From NCBI GenBank assembly GCA_046728115.1, contig JBKPDW010000311.1, positions 1-40,093 of the forward strand: 40,093 nucleotides of DNA, given 5' to 3'. Shown here one piece after another: positions 17,140-26,329 of the stretch. How positions within the stretch are numbered: position 1 is the stretch's first letter; each line of letters starts with the position of its first letter. Source of the stretch: CAVSWN01 sp046728115. Its GTDB lineage: Bacteria > Acidobacteriota > Vicinamibacteria > Vicinamibacterales > CAVVIG01. Under the pieces are notes generated by a model, which was given only the letters and a program-made list of their open reading frames with translations, had not been told where the DNA came from and made no database searches. Both the position numbers and the translations under genes were made by a program.

Positions 17140-17530
17140 CGCAGGAGTGCCGGCAACGGCTTAAACTCGCGGGCTCGATCCACGGCGCGCAAGATCCTGG
17201 CTTTGGCGCGTCCCTCGGGCAGACGTTCGTGCGTCAACGTGAATCCCGAGCTTCGGAGCAGGGCGAGGGCCAGCCTCAGTAGTGCCGTGAGCTTCTTCGC
17301 GCGTCGGCGGAGCTCCAGGACTTCGTGATGGAGGTCCGATGCGGTCCGGTCCGTCACGTCCAAGCTAATCACGACGTTCGGTGCCTTGCCGAGCCACCCA
17401 CGCGCGGTCGAGCGAGGGACCCCGAGATCCGTGGCGATGGTCACGTCTCCGGTGCGTTGGACGATCCCGAAGGCGGTGGTCGTAGCGCTGCTGACGGCGC
17501 CCCGTGGTCGTCATGCGGATGATCATCGGC
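17140..17530 (-). pseudogene. Transposase N-terminal relic (helix-turn-helix part), frameshifted
   Basis: Minus-strand frames read 'QQRYDHRLRD' and then, in another frame, 'GIVQRTGDVTIATDLGVP' followed by RSTARGWLGKAP. The next segments are 'LELRRRAKKLTALLRLALAL' and 'ILRAVDRAREFKPLPALLRF'. This is the DNA-binding half that precedes the integrase core in one family of IS3-like elements. A loss of about two bases near 17465 breaks the frame, and the protein loses similarity after about 17140, before any catalytic residue. It is dead. The 230 bases between it and the propeller gene hold no recognised gene. Confidence 0.7.
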
Positions 17531-17762
17531 CATTCGCTCACGCCGCTCAACCCCTTGAGGACATTCGGGCGGTCCGCCGACGTGAAACGGCCCGCTGCTT
17601 GTAACGAAAACTCGCTCGGGAAAGTGCAGAATGTCGATGGAGACAGCTCCGCGAGATACGCCGCCACATCCGCGACGCACTCAAGGACGTCGCCGAGTGC
17701 GCGGGCCCGGGCGGCGATGTTCTTCGAAGATCGCATGCGATTGCGCGAATCGCGCTCACGCC

Positions 17763-18869
17763 TCAATCGTGTTCCAGCTTCAACACCTTGGCGTTCACGG
17801 AATCCGCGATGTAGATCGTCCGTTGATCCGGGGTAACCGTCAGGTAATGGGCTTCGCCGATCAGGTTCGACTTGCCACCCTCGATATCCCGCCCGGCTTT
17901 GCCGAGCCATCCCGTGATTTTTCCGGTTTCGTCGAGCGACATGATCATCCCGTCCATCCCAGACGCCATCCAGATCTGGCTCTTTGCGTCCACGAACAGG
18001 CCGCTCGTCAGATTCGGCTGCTGAATTTCCCGGAGCAGACGAAGATTGGTATCGAGCACCAGAATCCTGTTGACCTGACGATCGGTCACCCACAGTTCTC
18101 CCTTAGGCGTGACGATGACGCTGTGAATGGTGGGGTAAGTACCGTCGGCATGTGGCAGCGCACGGCTCGACAAATAGTTGCCGGTCTTGTCGAACTTGAG
18201 AACCCGCGGATCGGATCCCTGCGTCACCGGCGGCTTGGCGGTGTTATAGGACGAACAGAAGGTGCAGTCGGGCGGCGAAGAGGTGCCGCCATGACCCTGC
18301 ACCACGTAGAAATTGTCGTCCTTGTCGAACGCCACGTCCAAGGGCTGGTTGAACATGCCGTTCCATTTGTCATCGTCCCACTTGGCAACTTCGCCGCGCT
18401 TGCCGACGGTCATGGCGGGCTCACCGTTCGGTTTCAGCTTCCACAACACGTTCAAAAAGCTGTCGAGAACCCAGATATTGCCGTTACGGTCGATCCGCAT
18501 CCCGTGCGTGTTGATCGCAATATTGGGGTTGAACGTCCGGAGGAACTTCCCCTGGGCGTCATACTCGACCATCATCATCGCGGGGTTCCGGTTGAAAACC
18601 AATAGATGCCCCTGGGGCGTCAGTGCAACCCCTGACACATTGCCGAATTTCTGTCCCGGCATCGGGGCGGGCGGCGCGACGAAATGGTACGGCAGCGCCG
18701 GCGCGTCAGGAGGGTGAAGATTAGGCGTGGCGCGCGGCTGAACGATGTGAGGATCGCTCCGCCCTGCCGGCCGGTTCTGGCCCGCTTGCCGCGGGCCTGG
18801 CCCGTCCTGCGCCAGCACTGCGGTTACCAAGACCACAACAGCCGGAACGCTGAAGGCTGAGCGTTTCAT
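17763..18869 (-). CDS. Exported NHL/PAL-like six-bladed beta-propeller protein
   Basis: A 368-residue protein with a signal peptide (about 1-20), a Pro/Gln-rich segment, then NHL-type blades. Examples are 'FGNVSGVALTPQGHLLVFNR', 'NTHGMRIDRNGNIWVLDS', 'QPLDVAFDKDDNFYVVQG', 'IHSVIVTPKGELWVTDRQ' and 'HYLTVTPDQRTIYIADS'. The best relatives are peptidyl-alpha-hydroxyglycine alpha-amidating lyase-like propellers of bacteria, most of which have no shown activity. Its ATG overlaps the TGA of the upstream PQQ dehydrogenase by four bases, so it is translationally coupled and is the last gene of the long minus-strand operon. A periplasmic role in the same oxidation process is inferred. The enzyme function is uncertain. 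Confidence 0.82.
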   Translation of the reverse strand: MKRSAFSVPAVVVLVTAVLAQDGPGPRQAGQNRPAGRSDPHIVQPRATPNLHPPDAPALPYHFVAPPAPMPGQKFGNVSGVALTPQGHLLVFNRNPAMMMVEYDAQGKFLRTFNPNIAINTHGMRIDRNGNIWVLDSFLNVLWKLKPNGEPAMTVGKRGEVAKWDDDKWNGMFNQPLDVAFDKDDNFYVVQGHGGTSSPPDCTFCSSYNTAKPPVTQGSDPRVLKFDKTGNYLSSRALPHADGTYPTIHSVIVTPKGELWVTDRQVNRILVLDTNLRLLREIQQPNLTSGLFVDAKSQIWMASGMDGMIMSLDETGKITGWLGKAGRDIEGGKSNLIGEAHYLTVTPDQRTIYIADSVNAKVLKLEHD

Positions 18870-20683
18870 TTGTTTTGTGACCCGGTGTCCAAAACGTACG
18901 TATACAACCTTGGCGGAGGGGCGGTCGGCGGCGGCGGAGTTGTCGCAGGAGGCGCTCCTCGACCTCCTGGCGCCGGAGTCAGAAGCTGGCCCGCCCCGCC
19001 CATGAACGACACGTATTGCTTGCCGTCCATCACGTACGTGATGGGAGGTCCCATTCCTGTCTTAGTCTCCGTCTGGACTTCCAGAAGTTTCTTGCCGTTT
19101 TCGGCGTTGTACGCGATGAAGCGTCCGTCGGGAACGACCTGAAACACCAAATTGCCCGCAGTGGTGAGCGTGCCGCCGAAGCGGGCGCCTCCGGCTGGGG
19201 CGCGCCAGCGCTCGGTTTGCGTCACAGGGTCCCACGCCCGCAACACGGTCCGTTGCCCGTCGACGGCTTGTGGTCCGATTGCAGGTGGCTTTGGACGGGT
19301 CGCGACCGCGCCGCGCGCGAGGCCCTCGTTATGTCTGCCAGGCTGATACGTGAAGTCAGGATTGACTGCGTAGTTGGAGCCGCCGTCGATCGTGGCCGTA
19401 AAATAGACGAGCCCGGTGTTGGGATTGAATGACATCGTGCTCGACGCGTGCGCTCCTACTTGGTTGGGGAACAACTCAACCGCTTCCCGGCCATAGTCCG
19501 CTTCGGGATTCACAATCGGGCGGCCGGTGGCAGGATCCAGTCCCTTCGCCCATGTCACGCGCGCATAGGGCTGACCTGAGATGAACGCACCCGTGGCCCG
19601 GTCGAGCACGTAGAAAAAGCCGTTCTTGCTGGCCTGCATGATGACCTCGCGCGGCCTCCCGTTGATGACCAGGTTCGCAAGCGTCAACTGCTGCGTGCTG
19701 TCGTAGTCCCAGGAATCTCCCGGCACCGGCTGGAAGTACCACACCAACTCGCCGGTGTCCGGCCGCACGGCCAGAATCGAGCAGACGTACAGGTTGTCCT
19801 TGTTCTCCTTCGGTTTCGCGCCCAGCGAACGGAGCGCTTCCGGCCAGGGTGCCCCGTTGCCGGTGCCCACATAGACGAGGTCCAGGTCCGGATCGTACGC
19901 GAGACCATCCCAAACCGTCGCTCCACCGCCTCGCTTCCACCAGTCACCACTCCACGTGGCGGCGGCTTTCTTCAGCGCCGGATTTTCGAACGGCTTCGCG
20001 GGATCGGCCGGTACTGTATAGAACCTCCAGACGCGACGGCCGGTCATCGCGTCGTACGCATCGAAGAATCCGCGAACGGCGTACTCTCCACCGCTGACCC
20101 CGATAATGATGTTTCCTTTCACTATTCTCGGCGCCATCGTGAGCGTGTAATCATCCTGAGGAAAAGCGACTCGTGTCTCCCAGAGAACCTTGCCGGTTGC
20201 CGTATCGAGCGCCTCGAGCCGTCCGTCGATGATCGGCGCGATAATCATATTCTTGTAGAGAGCGATGCCGCGATTCACCACGCCGCAGCATACTTTTGGC
20301 CGTACGGCGGACTGGTTCACTTCCGGATCCCATCGCCAGCGTTCCTTGCCCGTGCGCCCATCAACCGCGAACACGACGCTCCAGTTGGTGATGCCATAGA
20401 GCATTCCGTTCCAGACGAGCGGCGTCGCCAGTTGGCCGCCACCCGAAGATCCCAGCTCGTAGGACCATCCCAATCGGAGCCGATCGACATTCTCGGTCGT
20501 GATCTGTTTCAGTGGGCTGTACCGGGTTTCCGCGAGATCGAGACCAACGGTCAACCATTCGCCGGCGGCAGCGCGCCCGTTTCGCAAAGACGCATCGTCC
20601 ACCACGGATGTCTGGGCTGACGCGAAACACGCCAGCAGCCCGCACCCAACCACACTCATGGCTGCCACGTTTCGAACGCTCAT
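18866..20683 (-). CDS. Secreted PQQ-dependent alcohol dehydrogenase-type quinoprotein
   Basis: A 605-residue eight-bladed quinoprotein with a signal peptide (about 1-23). The start is placed at 20683 because the leader begins there; the open frame extends to 20845. It has the vicinal cysteines Cys132-Cys133 ('KVCCGVVNRG') that form the ring over PQQ, and the Trp-docking blades 'DARTG/TGKxxW'. The catalytic segment is 'PGDSWDYDSTQQ', with Asp326 and Asp328. The Asp-x-Asp pair matches lanthanide-dependent XoxF/ExaF-type enzymes rather than the Ca-type Asp-x-Ala/Ser. No cytochrome c domain is present, and the C-terminus has a Pro/Gly-rich linker before 'LYTYVLDTG'. It probably oxidises an alcohol or sugar in the periplasm. 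Confidence 0.9.
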   Translation of the reverse strand: MSVRNVAAMSVVGCGLLACFASAQTSVVDDASLRNGRAAAGEWLTVGLDLAETRYSPLKQITTENVDRLRLGWSYELGSSGGGQLATPLVWNGMLYGITNWSVVFAVDGRTGKERWRWDPEVNQSAVRPKVCCGVVNRGIALYKNMIIAPIIDGRLEALDTATGKVLWETRVAFPQDDYTLTMAPRIVKGNIIIGVSGGEYAVRGFFDAYDAMTGRRVWRFYTVPADPAKPFENPALKKAAATWSGDWWKRGGGATVWDGLAYDPDLDLVYVGTGNGAPWPEALRSLGAKPKENKDNLYVCSILAVRPDTGELVWYFQPVPGDSWDYDSTQQLTLANLVINGRPREVIMQASKNGFFYVLDRATGAFISGQPYARVTWAKGLDPATGRPIVNPEADYGREAVELFPNQVGAHASSTMSFNPNTGLVYFTATIDGGSNYAVNPDFTYQPGRHNEGLARGAVATRPKPPAIGPQAVDGQRTVLRAWDPVTQTERWRAPAGGARFGGTLTTAGNLVFQVVPDGRFIAYNAENGKKLLEVQTETKTGMGPPITYVMDGKQYVSFMGGAGQLLTPAPGGRGAPPATTPPPPTAPPPRLYTYVLDTGSQNK

Positions 20684-20724
20684 CGTACGAACCCCACCTC
20701 TACTCACTCTTTGTTGTCGGAAAC

Positions 20725-21732
20725 CTACTGCCCGCCGGACCGCTGGTCCACCTGATAAAAGTGGACTTGACCTTCCTTGCTCCGCGGAGTCATCGCCATG
20801 CGGATGCTTTTGCCGGTGTTGGCGCAGCTGGTGGCACGATGCCACCGTTCTTCATTGGCATTTATCACGTCGCCGAGTTCGCCATGGACGACGCCGACGC
20901 CGGAGATGAGCGCACACACATTGCCGTACACATTGACCCAGAGCTCCACCATGTTGGCGTGCCAGTGGCCCCAGTTGGTTACGGGTGGCAGCTCTGTGAG
21001 GCTGGTTCCGATGTTCAAGTTCGAAGAGGTATGGCCGTCATACAGGAAGCGCTCACCGGTGCGCTTCGAATCGCCGTACTCCGTTACGTTGAAGAACGGC
21101 ACGTTGAAGGAGTCGTAGCCGCCGGTTGAGGTGATCTTGGTCTTGATGTATTTGTATCCGGGAATCGGCGTCGGCGTTTCGCTTTCCGGATAAGACGGCA
21201 CCTGCCCGGCGGGCGTGTTGCGGTAATACACAACCGGCTCGTTGCCGACCGTCTCCAGGCAGTACGACAGCCGTGGTGCCACGTTGAACGCCCAGCCCTT
21301 CGACAGGACCTTGGGCTCCTGGCCGTCGATCGTCATCTTCACAGCGCCGCTGTACACCCAGCCGAAGACGCGGTCGTCCGCGTAGAACATGCACTTGGAC
21401 TTGTCGCCGGGCGCCATCTGGACGTAGCGGCCGTCGAAGTCGCGGGTTAGAACTACTTTCTCTTCCCAGCGCGCCTGTCCGTGGTGCGCCTTGAGAATGT
21501 CGGCGATGTACCAGATCGGCTTGTTGACTCCCGTGTAAGGCGTTTCCGGCGTTTTCTGCGCCGCCCACACGATCCGCTCCGGGCCGTTTTCGCCGCTGGC
21601 CTGGGACCACCAATTCGTCTGAGGCTCACTGCCGCGTCCCGTTCGGCGGCCAGCCGGCGCCGAGGTTTGGGCCAAAGCCGGCACGGCTGCAAGGGCCATC
21701 GCGAGTGTGATCCACGTCCTGACTGATGTCAC
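20725..21732 (-). CDS. Exported protein of unknown function, cupin-like
   Basis: A 335-residue protein with a signal peptide. The GTG start at 21732 is chosen because AGGAGG lies five bases upstream and the hydrophobic leader ('WITLAMALAAVPALAQ') follows. The mature part has two halves that look cupin-like. The first has 'AVKMTIDGQEPKVLSKGWAF' then 'YCLETVGNEPVVYYRN'. The second has 'VTNWGHWHANMVELWVNVYG' then 'GVVHGELGDVI', a His-x-His...Glu...His set that could bind a metal. I do not recognise a named family. It sits 84 bases after the LamG-lactonase gene and 41 bases before a PQQ dehydrogenase in the long operon, which suggests a periplasmic role with these enzymes. Confidence 0.65.
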   Translation of the reverse strand: MTSVRTWITLAMALAAVPALAQTSAPAGRRTGRGSEPQTNWWSQASGENGPERIVWAAQKTPETPYTGVNKPIWYIADILKAHHGQARWEEKVVLTRDFDGRYVQMAPGDKSKCMFYADDRVFGWVYSGAVKMTIDGQEPKVLSKGWAFNVAPRLSYCLETVGNEPVVYYRNTPAGQVPSYPESETPTPIPGYKYIKTKITSTGGYDSFNVPFFNVTEYGDSKRTGERFLYDGHTSSNLNIGTSLTELPPVTNWGHWHANMVELWVNVYGNVCALISGVGVVHGELGDVINANEERWHRATSCANTGKSIRMAMTPRSKEGQVHFYQVDQRSGGQ

Positions 21733-21816
21733 GGCAGCCTCCTGTCGTTGTGCGAGAAAGAAACGGCACTGAGCCACGCGGCAGACCTCTCACCTTGCCG
21801 CCGCGTTGCCCGGATT

Positions 21817-23631
21817 CTATTCGACGACCCTGACGATGGCGATGCCCGCTGCCTGAGGCACTGGCTGCGACGATCCCGTAGGCGTCAGGTGGCCGGTTTT
21901 GTGATCGATCGCAAACACCACGAGGTTCTCGCCGTTCTGATTCGCGCAGAAGAGATACTGGTTCGAGGGATCGATCGTGATGTTTCGCGGCGTGCGGCCG
22001 AGGCTCGGGACGTGTTCGACGAGCGTGAGCGTCCCCTTCCCAGAATCGACCGAATAGACGGCGAGGCTGTCGTGGCCGCGGTTGCTGACGTACAGCCACT
22101 TGCCTTCGTGGTCGATCTGAATCTCCGCGGTTGAGTTGTTCCCCGTGTACCGATCAGGCTTCGTCGAGATCGTCTGCACCGCCTTCAGGCTGCCGTCGTG
22201 GATCTCGAAGACGGTGACCTTCGAGTCGGTCTCGTGATTCACATAGAGGAAGCGCCCGTTCGGATGCAGCTGCAGGCGGCGCGGCCCGGAGCCTCCGGGC
22301 AGGTTGACAAACGGCGGATCCATCGGCGCGACTGTGCGGCGCGAAGCGTCGAGACGATAGCTATAAAGACGATCGAGACCGAGCTCGGCGACGTAGACGA
22401 ATTTGCTGTCTTTGCTGAACGCGATGCCGTGCGCTTTCGGACCGGGTTGCCGCGGCGAAAGCGGCGTCCCGGTGTGCTTGTCGGTGTAGAACGGCTCGCT
22501 CAGCCTGCCATCGCCCTCGACACCGTACAACGTGAACGTGCCGCTGGCGTATGTCACCGTGCCCGCCAGCTTTCCGCTGGGATCGACCACGACCTGGTTC
22601 GCGAGATCGCCCTTCGCAGTCACCTTGTTGATCAGCGTGAGCGTGCCCGTCTTGTGATCGATTCGATAGGCCGCGACGGTGTCCAGCTTGTCGGGATTCT
22701 GCCAGCTCACCGCGTAGAGGTACTGTTCGTTCGGCGACGCCCACACGTGCGCGGGGTTGACCGCTTCGGCCGCGATGCCAAGCGGCGAGAGCGCGCCGCT
22801 CTTCGAATCGAACCTGAACGCGTAAATCCCCTTCGACACGGACGTCGTCGTCAGCGTCGGATGCGTGTACGTGCCCACGAACGCAAGATAATCACCGGTC
22901 GTCTTCTGCGCAGGCGCAGTTTTCAGGAACTGATCCGGCGTCAGGACGCGCGGCGTAAAGCGCGCCTGCCGAACCGCGCCCTTGAAGTAGTTCACGTGAT
23001 TCACACGGCTGCCGACGGATGTTCCGCCGGCGCCCTGAGGCTTGAACGCCACCTCGGCTTCGCCCTGGAGCTCGCCGTTCACATAGCTGCGAAACACTTT
23101 GCCGTCGTACGTCGACGCGACGTGATACCACCGCCCGATCGGATGCAGCTTGTCGCGAAACAGCAGCGCACGGTTGTAACCCGGACCGGCGATGAACGCG
23201 TCGAGGCACCATTGATCGCCGTTGATGACGCGCAGCTCGAAAAGGAAACGGGCGTTTGCGTCCTGCGTGCTGCTGCCCGTCACTGTCACGAGCTGGCCGT
23301 TTGCAGGACTGCGCTCGGCGAGGTGGAACCACCGTTGCTCGGCCGCACCGCCGTCCGGACGGAAGATCGCCTCGAACGTGAACTGTTCGGCGCCGGCCAA
23401 GGGATGTTGATCGATGTAGAGCGAGTCGTCTGTGCCGTCGAACTCGACGGCTTTGCCCAGCGGCGTGTCGATCACCTTCGGGTTGCCCCCGACTTTGACA
23501 GGCAGGCCGCCGATCGTATCGAGCCGATCGAACGTCCACGTCGTCAGGCGAGGCGCGTTCTGCGCTCCCGCTCGGCCAACCGCAGCGATCGAGCTCGCAA
23601 GAACGATGAGAGAGAAGGCTCGGCGATTCAT
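21817..23631 (-). CDS. Exported LamG-like / lactonase beta-propeller fusion protein
   Basis: A 604-residue two-domain protein. A leader ('NRRAFSLIVLASSIAAVGRA') is followed by a concanavalin/LamG-like jelly roll at about 30-225 ('KAVEFDGTDDSLYIDQHPLA', 'FTFEAIFRPDGG', 'WYHVASTYDGKVFRSYVNGE'). From about 245 there is a seven-bladed 6-phosphogluconolactonase-type propeller ('FVGTYTHP', 'GPRRLQLHPNGRFLYVNHE', 'AEIQIDHEGKWLYVSNRG', 'PRNITIDPSNQYLFCANQNG'). The usual lactonase is about 350 residues and lacks the LamG part. The lactonase family opens sugar lactones, the expected products of PQQ sugar oxidation, and LamG domains often bind glycans. Its start overlaps the CHRD gene's stop by four bases. 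Lactonase activity is inferred. Confidence 0.85.
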   Translation of the reverse strand: MNRRAFSLIVLASSIAAVGRAGAQNAPRLTTWTFDRLDTIGGLPVKVGGNPKVIDTPLGKAVEFDGTDDSLYIDQHPLAGAEQFTFEAIFRPDGGAAEQRWFHLAERSPANGQLVTVTGSSTQDANARFLFELRVINGDQWCLDAFIAGPGYNRALLFRDKLHPIGRWYHVASTYDGKVFRSYVNGELQGEAEVAFKPQGAGGTSVGSRVNHVNYFKGAVRQARFTPRVLTPDQFLKTAPAQKTTGDYLAFVGTYTHPTLTTTSVSKGIYAFRFDSKSGALSPLGIAAEAVNPAHVWASPNEQYLYAVSWQNPDKLDTVAAYRIDHKTGTLTLINKVTAKGDLANQVVVDPSGKLAGTVTYASGTFTLYGVEGDGRLSEPFYTDKHTGTPLSPRQPGPKAHGIAFSKDSKFVYVAELGLDRLYSYRLDASRRTVAPMDPPFVNLPGGSGPRRLQLHPNGRFLYVNHETDSKVTVFEIHDGSLKAVQTISTKPDRYTGNNSTAEIQIDHEGKWLYVSNRGHDSLAVYSVDSGKGTLTLVEHVPSLGRTPRNITIDPSNQYLFCANQNGENLVVFAIDHKTGHLTPTGSSQPVPQAAGIAIVRVVE

Positions 23632-24140
23632 TTGACCGCAAACGACGGCAGGAACCACGGCCCCTTCTGCGGCACGCCCTGACCGACGATGTCGTGCTCG
23701 TCGAGCAGCCAGCCCCACAGATGACCCGACGGCGCCTTTTCGCTGTCGATTTGGATGTAGAGTCTTCCGCTCTTCAGCGCCGTCAGTTGATTTTGATCGA
23801 GCTTGAGCTGCCCGGTTACCTTGCCGGCGACGTCGCCCTCGACAGTCAAATCGACAAAGGCGGTGCCAGGAATGCCCGCGCCTTTGCTCGTCGACAGGTG
23901 TGCTTTCGTGGCAGGACCGGATAATCCCGTAAAGGTTCCGGAGATCGAGAGCACGTTGCCCTCGAGCGTCGCGGTGGCGCTGCCTTTCCCCGTCATGATC
24001 GGCTGCTGCGCATCGTTGAACGGCATCGCCGACAGATACACCTGGTATCGTTCGGCGGCCACTACGCCGGATTCGGTGACAACCGCGACGCTCAGGACTG
24101 CGAAGCCGAGGCGCCGGAAACGACTAATGCCTAGTCCCAA
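23628..24140 (-). CDS. Exported CHRD-domain protein
   Basis: A 170-residue protein with a short leader and one CHRD (chordin-like) domain at about 35-155. The segments are 'YQVYLSAMPFNDAQQPIMTG', 'LSISGTFTGLSGPATKAHLS', 'VTGQLKLDQNQLTALKSGRL' and 'YIQIDSEKAPSGHLWGWLL'. No ATG fits. I place the start at a TTG (24140) because GGAGGT lies about six bases upstream, overlapping the stop of the preceding PQQ gene, and because the leader begins there. CHRD proteins are secreted and of unknown biochemical role; some are cell-surface or metal-associated. It is coupled by a four-base overlap to the LamG-lactonase gene. Confidence 0.8.
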   Translation of the reverse strand: MGLGISRFRRLGFAVLSVAVVTESGVVAAERYQVYLSAMPFNDAQQPIMTGKGSATATLEGNVLSISGTFTGLSGPATKAHLSTSKGAGIPGTAFVDLTVEGDVAGKVTGQLKLDQNQLTALKSGRLYIQIDSEKAPSGHLWGWLLDEHDIVGQGVPQKGPWFLPSFAVK

Positions 24141-24151
24141 AGGCCTACCTC

Positions 24152-26329
24152 CTACTTCGGCAGCCCGAACACGTAGACGCCGTGCCCGAAAGTCGGCCGC
24201 TGGATCTCGCCGCGCAGCATCGTCGTCGGCTTCTGCTCGGGGCTGCCGCCGTTGTAGCCGGTCGGCACCGCGACGAACTGATCGCCTCCGACGCTGAACG
24301 CGACAGGATACCCCTGCGCCGTCGTCGGCAGCCGCGTTTGCCACAACGTCTTTCCGGTCTTGATGTCGAACGCGCGGAAGACGCGATCGAAGTCGCCGAC
24401 GAATCCGACGCCGCCCGCAGTGGTGATGACGCCGGTCAGGAATGGGCTCCGTTGTTGAAACGTCCAGACCGGACGCATGGTGTTCGTTTCGTAGGCCGAC
24501 AGCCGGCCAAGATTGCCGTCGGTGCCGGGCATCTCGTAGAACAACTGGCCGCCCGAACCGTACATCGCACAGTTCTGGCTCAGCGGAATGATGAGCAGAT
24601 CGTTGGTCAGGTCGTAGCTCGTCGACTGCCAGTTGTGTCCGCCCGACGGACTCGGACACGACGCGAGCGCTTCGCCCGGCTTCTGTTCGAGGATGTCTTC
24701 GCGATACGTGGTTCGGCCCGTTTTCATATCGATCGATGCCCAGACGTTCTGGAACACCGTCTCCTTGACGTCGAGGAACCTGCCAGTGACGCGATCGAGC
24801 TTCCACATCAGTCCCGACTTACCGACGGTCATTACTGTTTTCTGCGTTCCGTGATCGATCAGCACGCGCTCGAATACTTCGTCGAGGTCCAGCGATTCTC
24901 CAGGGGCGTTCTGAAAATACCATTTCAGTTTGCCGTTGTCGGGGGCGATGGCGAGCGTGGTGTTCGAAAAGAGCGCGTCGCCTCTGGTGCCGCGTTGATC
25001 GCGGCGCGAAGGCTTCGCCTGACCCGTGCCCCAGAACGTCAGGTTGAGCAGCGGATCGTACGTGCCGGCGATCCACACGTCGGCTCCCGATCGCTTGTCG
25101 TCGGGAAGATCGCCCCAGGTCGCGCCGCCCTCGGTCCCTCTCCGGGCGATCGTGATGAACTTCCAGAGTTGCTTCCCCGTATTCGCGTCGTAGCCGGCGA
25201 TGAAACAGTGATCGCGCGCATCGAGCTCGTCGCATCTGGTAAGGCCGACGAGTAATTTGTCTTTCGCGACCATGATCCCGCCGATCTTGTCGTCGGGATT
25301 CTCCGATACCGCGATCTGCCAGACGATCTTGCCGCTGCGCGCATCCAGCGCATAGAGCTTGGCGTACGTTGCCGGATAGAAGAGAAGGTTCCCGTAGAGC
25401 GCCATCGTCCGCGTCGCGTTCTGACCCGGCACCGCACGCGGTCCGATTCGATGCTCCCAGATCAGATCGCCGGTACGCGCGTCGAGCGCCTGAACGGTGT
25501 TGCTGATGTTGGTCGACAAGAACATGACCCCGTCGTGCACCAGCGGGGTAATCTGTTGGCGCGCCCCGTCCTCGAGCGGCCACGCCCATTTCAACTGCAG
25601 GCCATTCACGTTCTTCGGCGTGATTTGCGCAAGAGGACTCGCACTCCAGCCGGAATAGGTCCGATAGTGCATCAGCCAATCCCCATCGGGCGGGTGCGCA
25701 AGCGTCTCCTCGGTGATCGGCGCGTAGCTCTTGACGGTGCCGGCAACGGTCAGACCGGTCTGCGGAGCGGCGGGCGCCGTGGAGTCATCGTCGGCGCCTC
25801 CGCGGCCACGTCCGCCGCGCCCACGGCCGCCTCGTCCCTGTCCGCCCGCCGCTGCCACCAGGCCCGCCGGCATTTGACCGTTAGCGATCGACGCAATCGG
25901 CACGTTCGTGTCGGCAGTCAGCGCACTCGCCCCGGCCTGCGCGCCGTTGGCTTTCAACACGAACGCCACGATCGATGCGTATGTCTCTGCTGAGAGCCCG
26001 TTCACGTTGTCCGGTGGCATCGACGTTCGGATCCGCGTGAGCAACTCGCGCGTCGTCCTGGAACCCCACGACGCGATGAAGGCGCTCCCCGCGAGCGGCG
26101 GCGCTTCGCCCGCCCCGGAAAGCGTCCTGCCGTGACATCCGCTGCAACTCTGCACGTACGCGGCCTGACCGGCAACCGCCTGCTGGTCGGTGAATGGTGT
26201 GCCTTGCTGCGCGCGCATGGTCAAGGGCAACACGGCGAGGCTCGTTGCGATCGCGATCAGCGGGGTCGCGCGTCGTTGAAGCTTCGGCTTTGGCACTTCG
26301 GCGATCGCCGACCTGATGTCGCCGATCAC
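24152..26329 (-). CDS. PQQ-dependent dehydrogenase with N-terminal cytochrome c domain
   Basis: A 725-residue quinohaemoprotein. After a leader (about 20-41) comes a cytochrome c domain with the haem motif CSGCH (Cys62-His66) and a likely axial Met in 'TSMPPDNVNG' (about 104). An Arg/Gly linker (about 163-178) leads into the PQQ propeller. The catalytic-loop equivalent is 'PGESLDLDEV' (Asp481, Asp483). Most quinohaemoproteins carry the cytochrome at the C-terminus, so the N-terminal position is notable. It should oxidise a substrate in the periplasm and pass electrons to its own haem and on to the dihaem cytochrome encoded just upstream. Its GTG start overlaps that gene's TGA by four bases. 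Confidence 0.9.
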   Translation of the reverse strand: MIGDIRSAIAEVPKPKLQRRATPLIAIATSLAVLPLTMRAQQGTPFTDQQAVAGQAAYVQSCSGCHGRTLSGAGEAPPLAGSAFIASWGSRTTRELLTRIRTSMPPDNVNGLSAETYASIVAFVLKANGAQAGASALTADTNVPIASIANGQMPAGLVAAAGGQGRGGRGRGGRGRGGADDDSTAPAAPQTGLTVAGTVKSYAPITEETLAHPPDGDWLMHYRTYSGWSASPLAQITPKNVNGLQLKWAWPLEDGARQQITPLVHDGVMFLSTNISNTVQALDARTGDLIWEHRIGPRAVPGQNATRTMALYGNLLFYPATYAKLYALDARSGKIVWQIAVSENPDDKIGGIMVAKDKLLVGLTRCDELDARDHCFIAGYDANTGKQLWKFITIARRGTEGGATWGDLPDDKRSGADVWIAGTYDPLLNLTFWGTGQAKPSRRDQRGTRGDALFSNTTLAIAPDNGKLKWYFQNAPGESLDLDEVFERVLIDHGTQKTVMTVGKSGLMWKLDRVTGRFLDVKETVFQNVWASIDMKTGRTTYREDILEQKPGEALASCPSPSGGHNWQSTSYDLTNDLLIIPLSQNCAMYGSGGQLFYEMPGTDGNLGRLSAYETNTMRPVWTFQQRSPFLTGVITTAGGVGFVGDFDRVFRAFDIKTGKTLWQTRLPTTAQGYPVAFSVGGDQFVAVPTGYNGGSPEQKPTTMLRGEIQRPTFGHGVYVFGLPK

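Noticed and set aside
17504..17762. Minus-strand frame upstream of the transposase relic
   Set aside because: Readable for about 80 codons but without motifs. It is likely the leader of the decayed insertion sequence.
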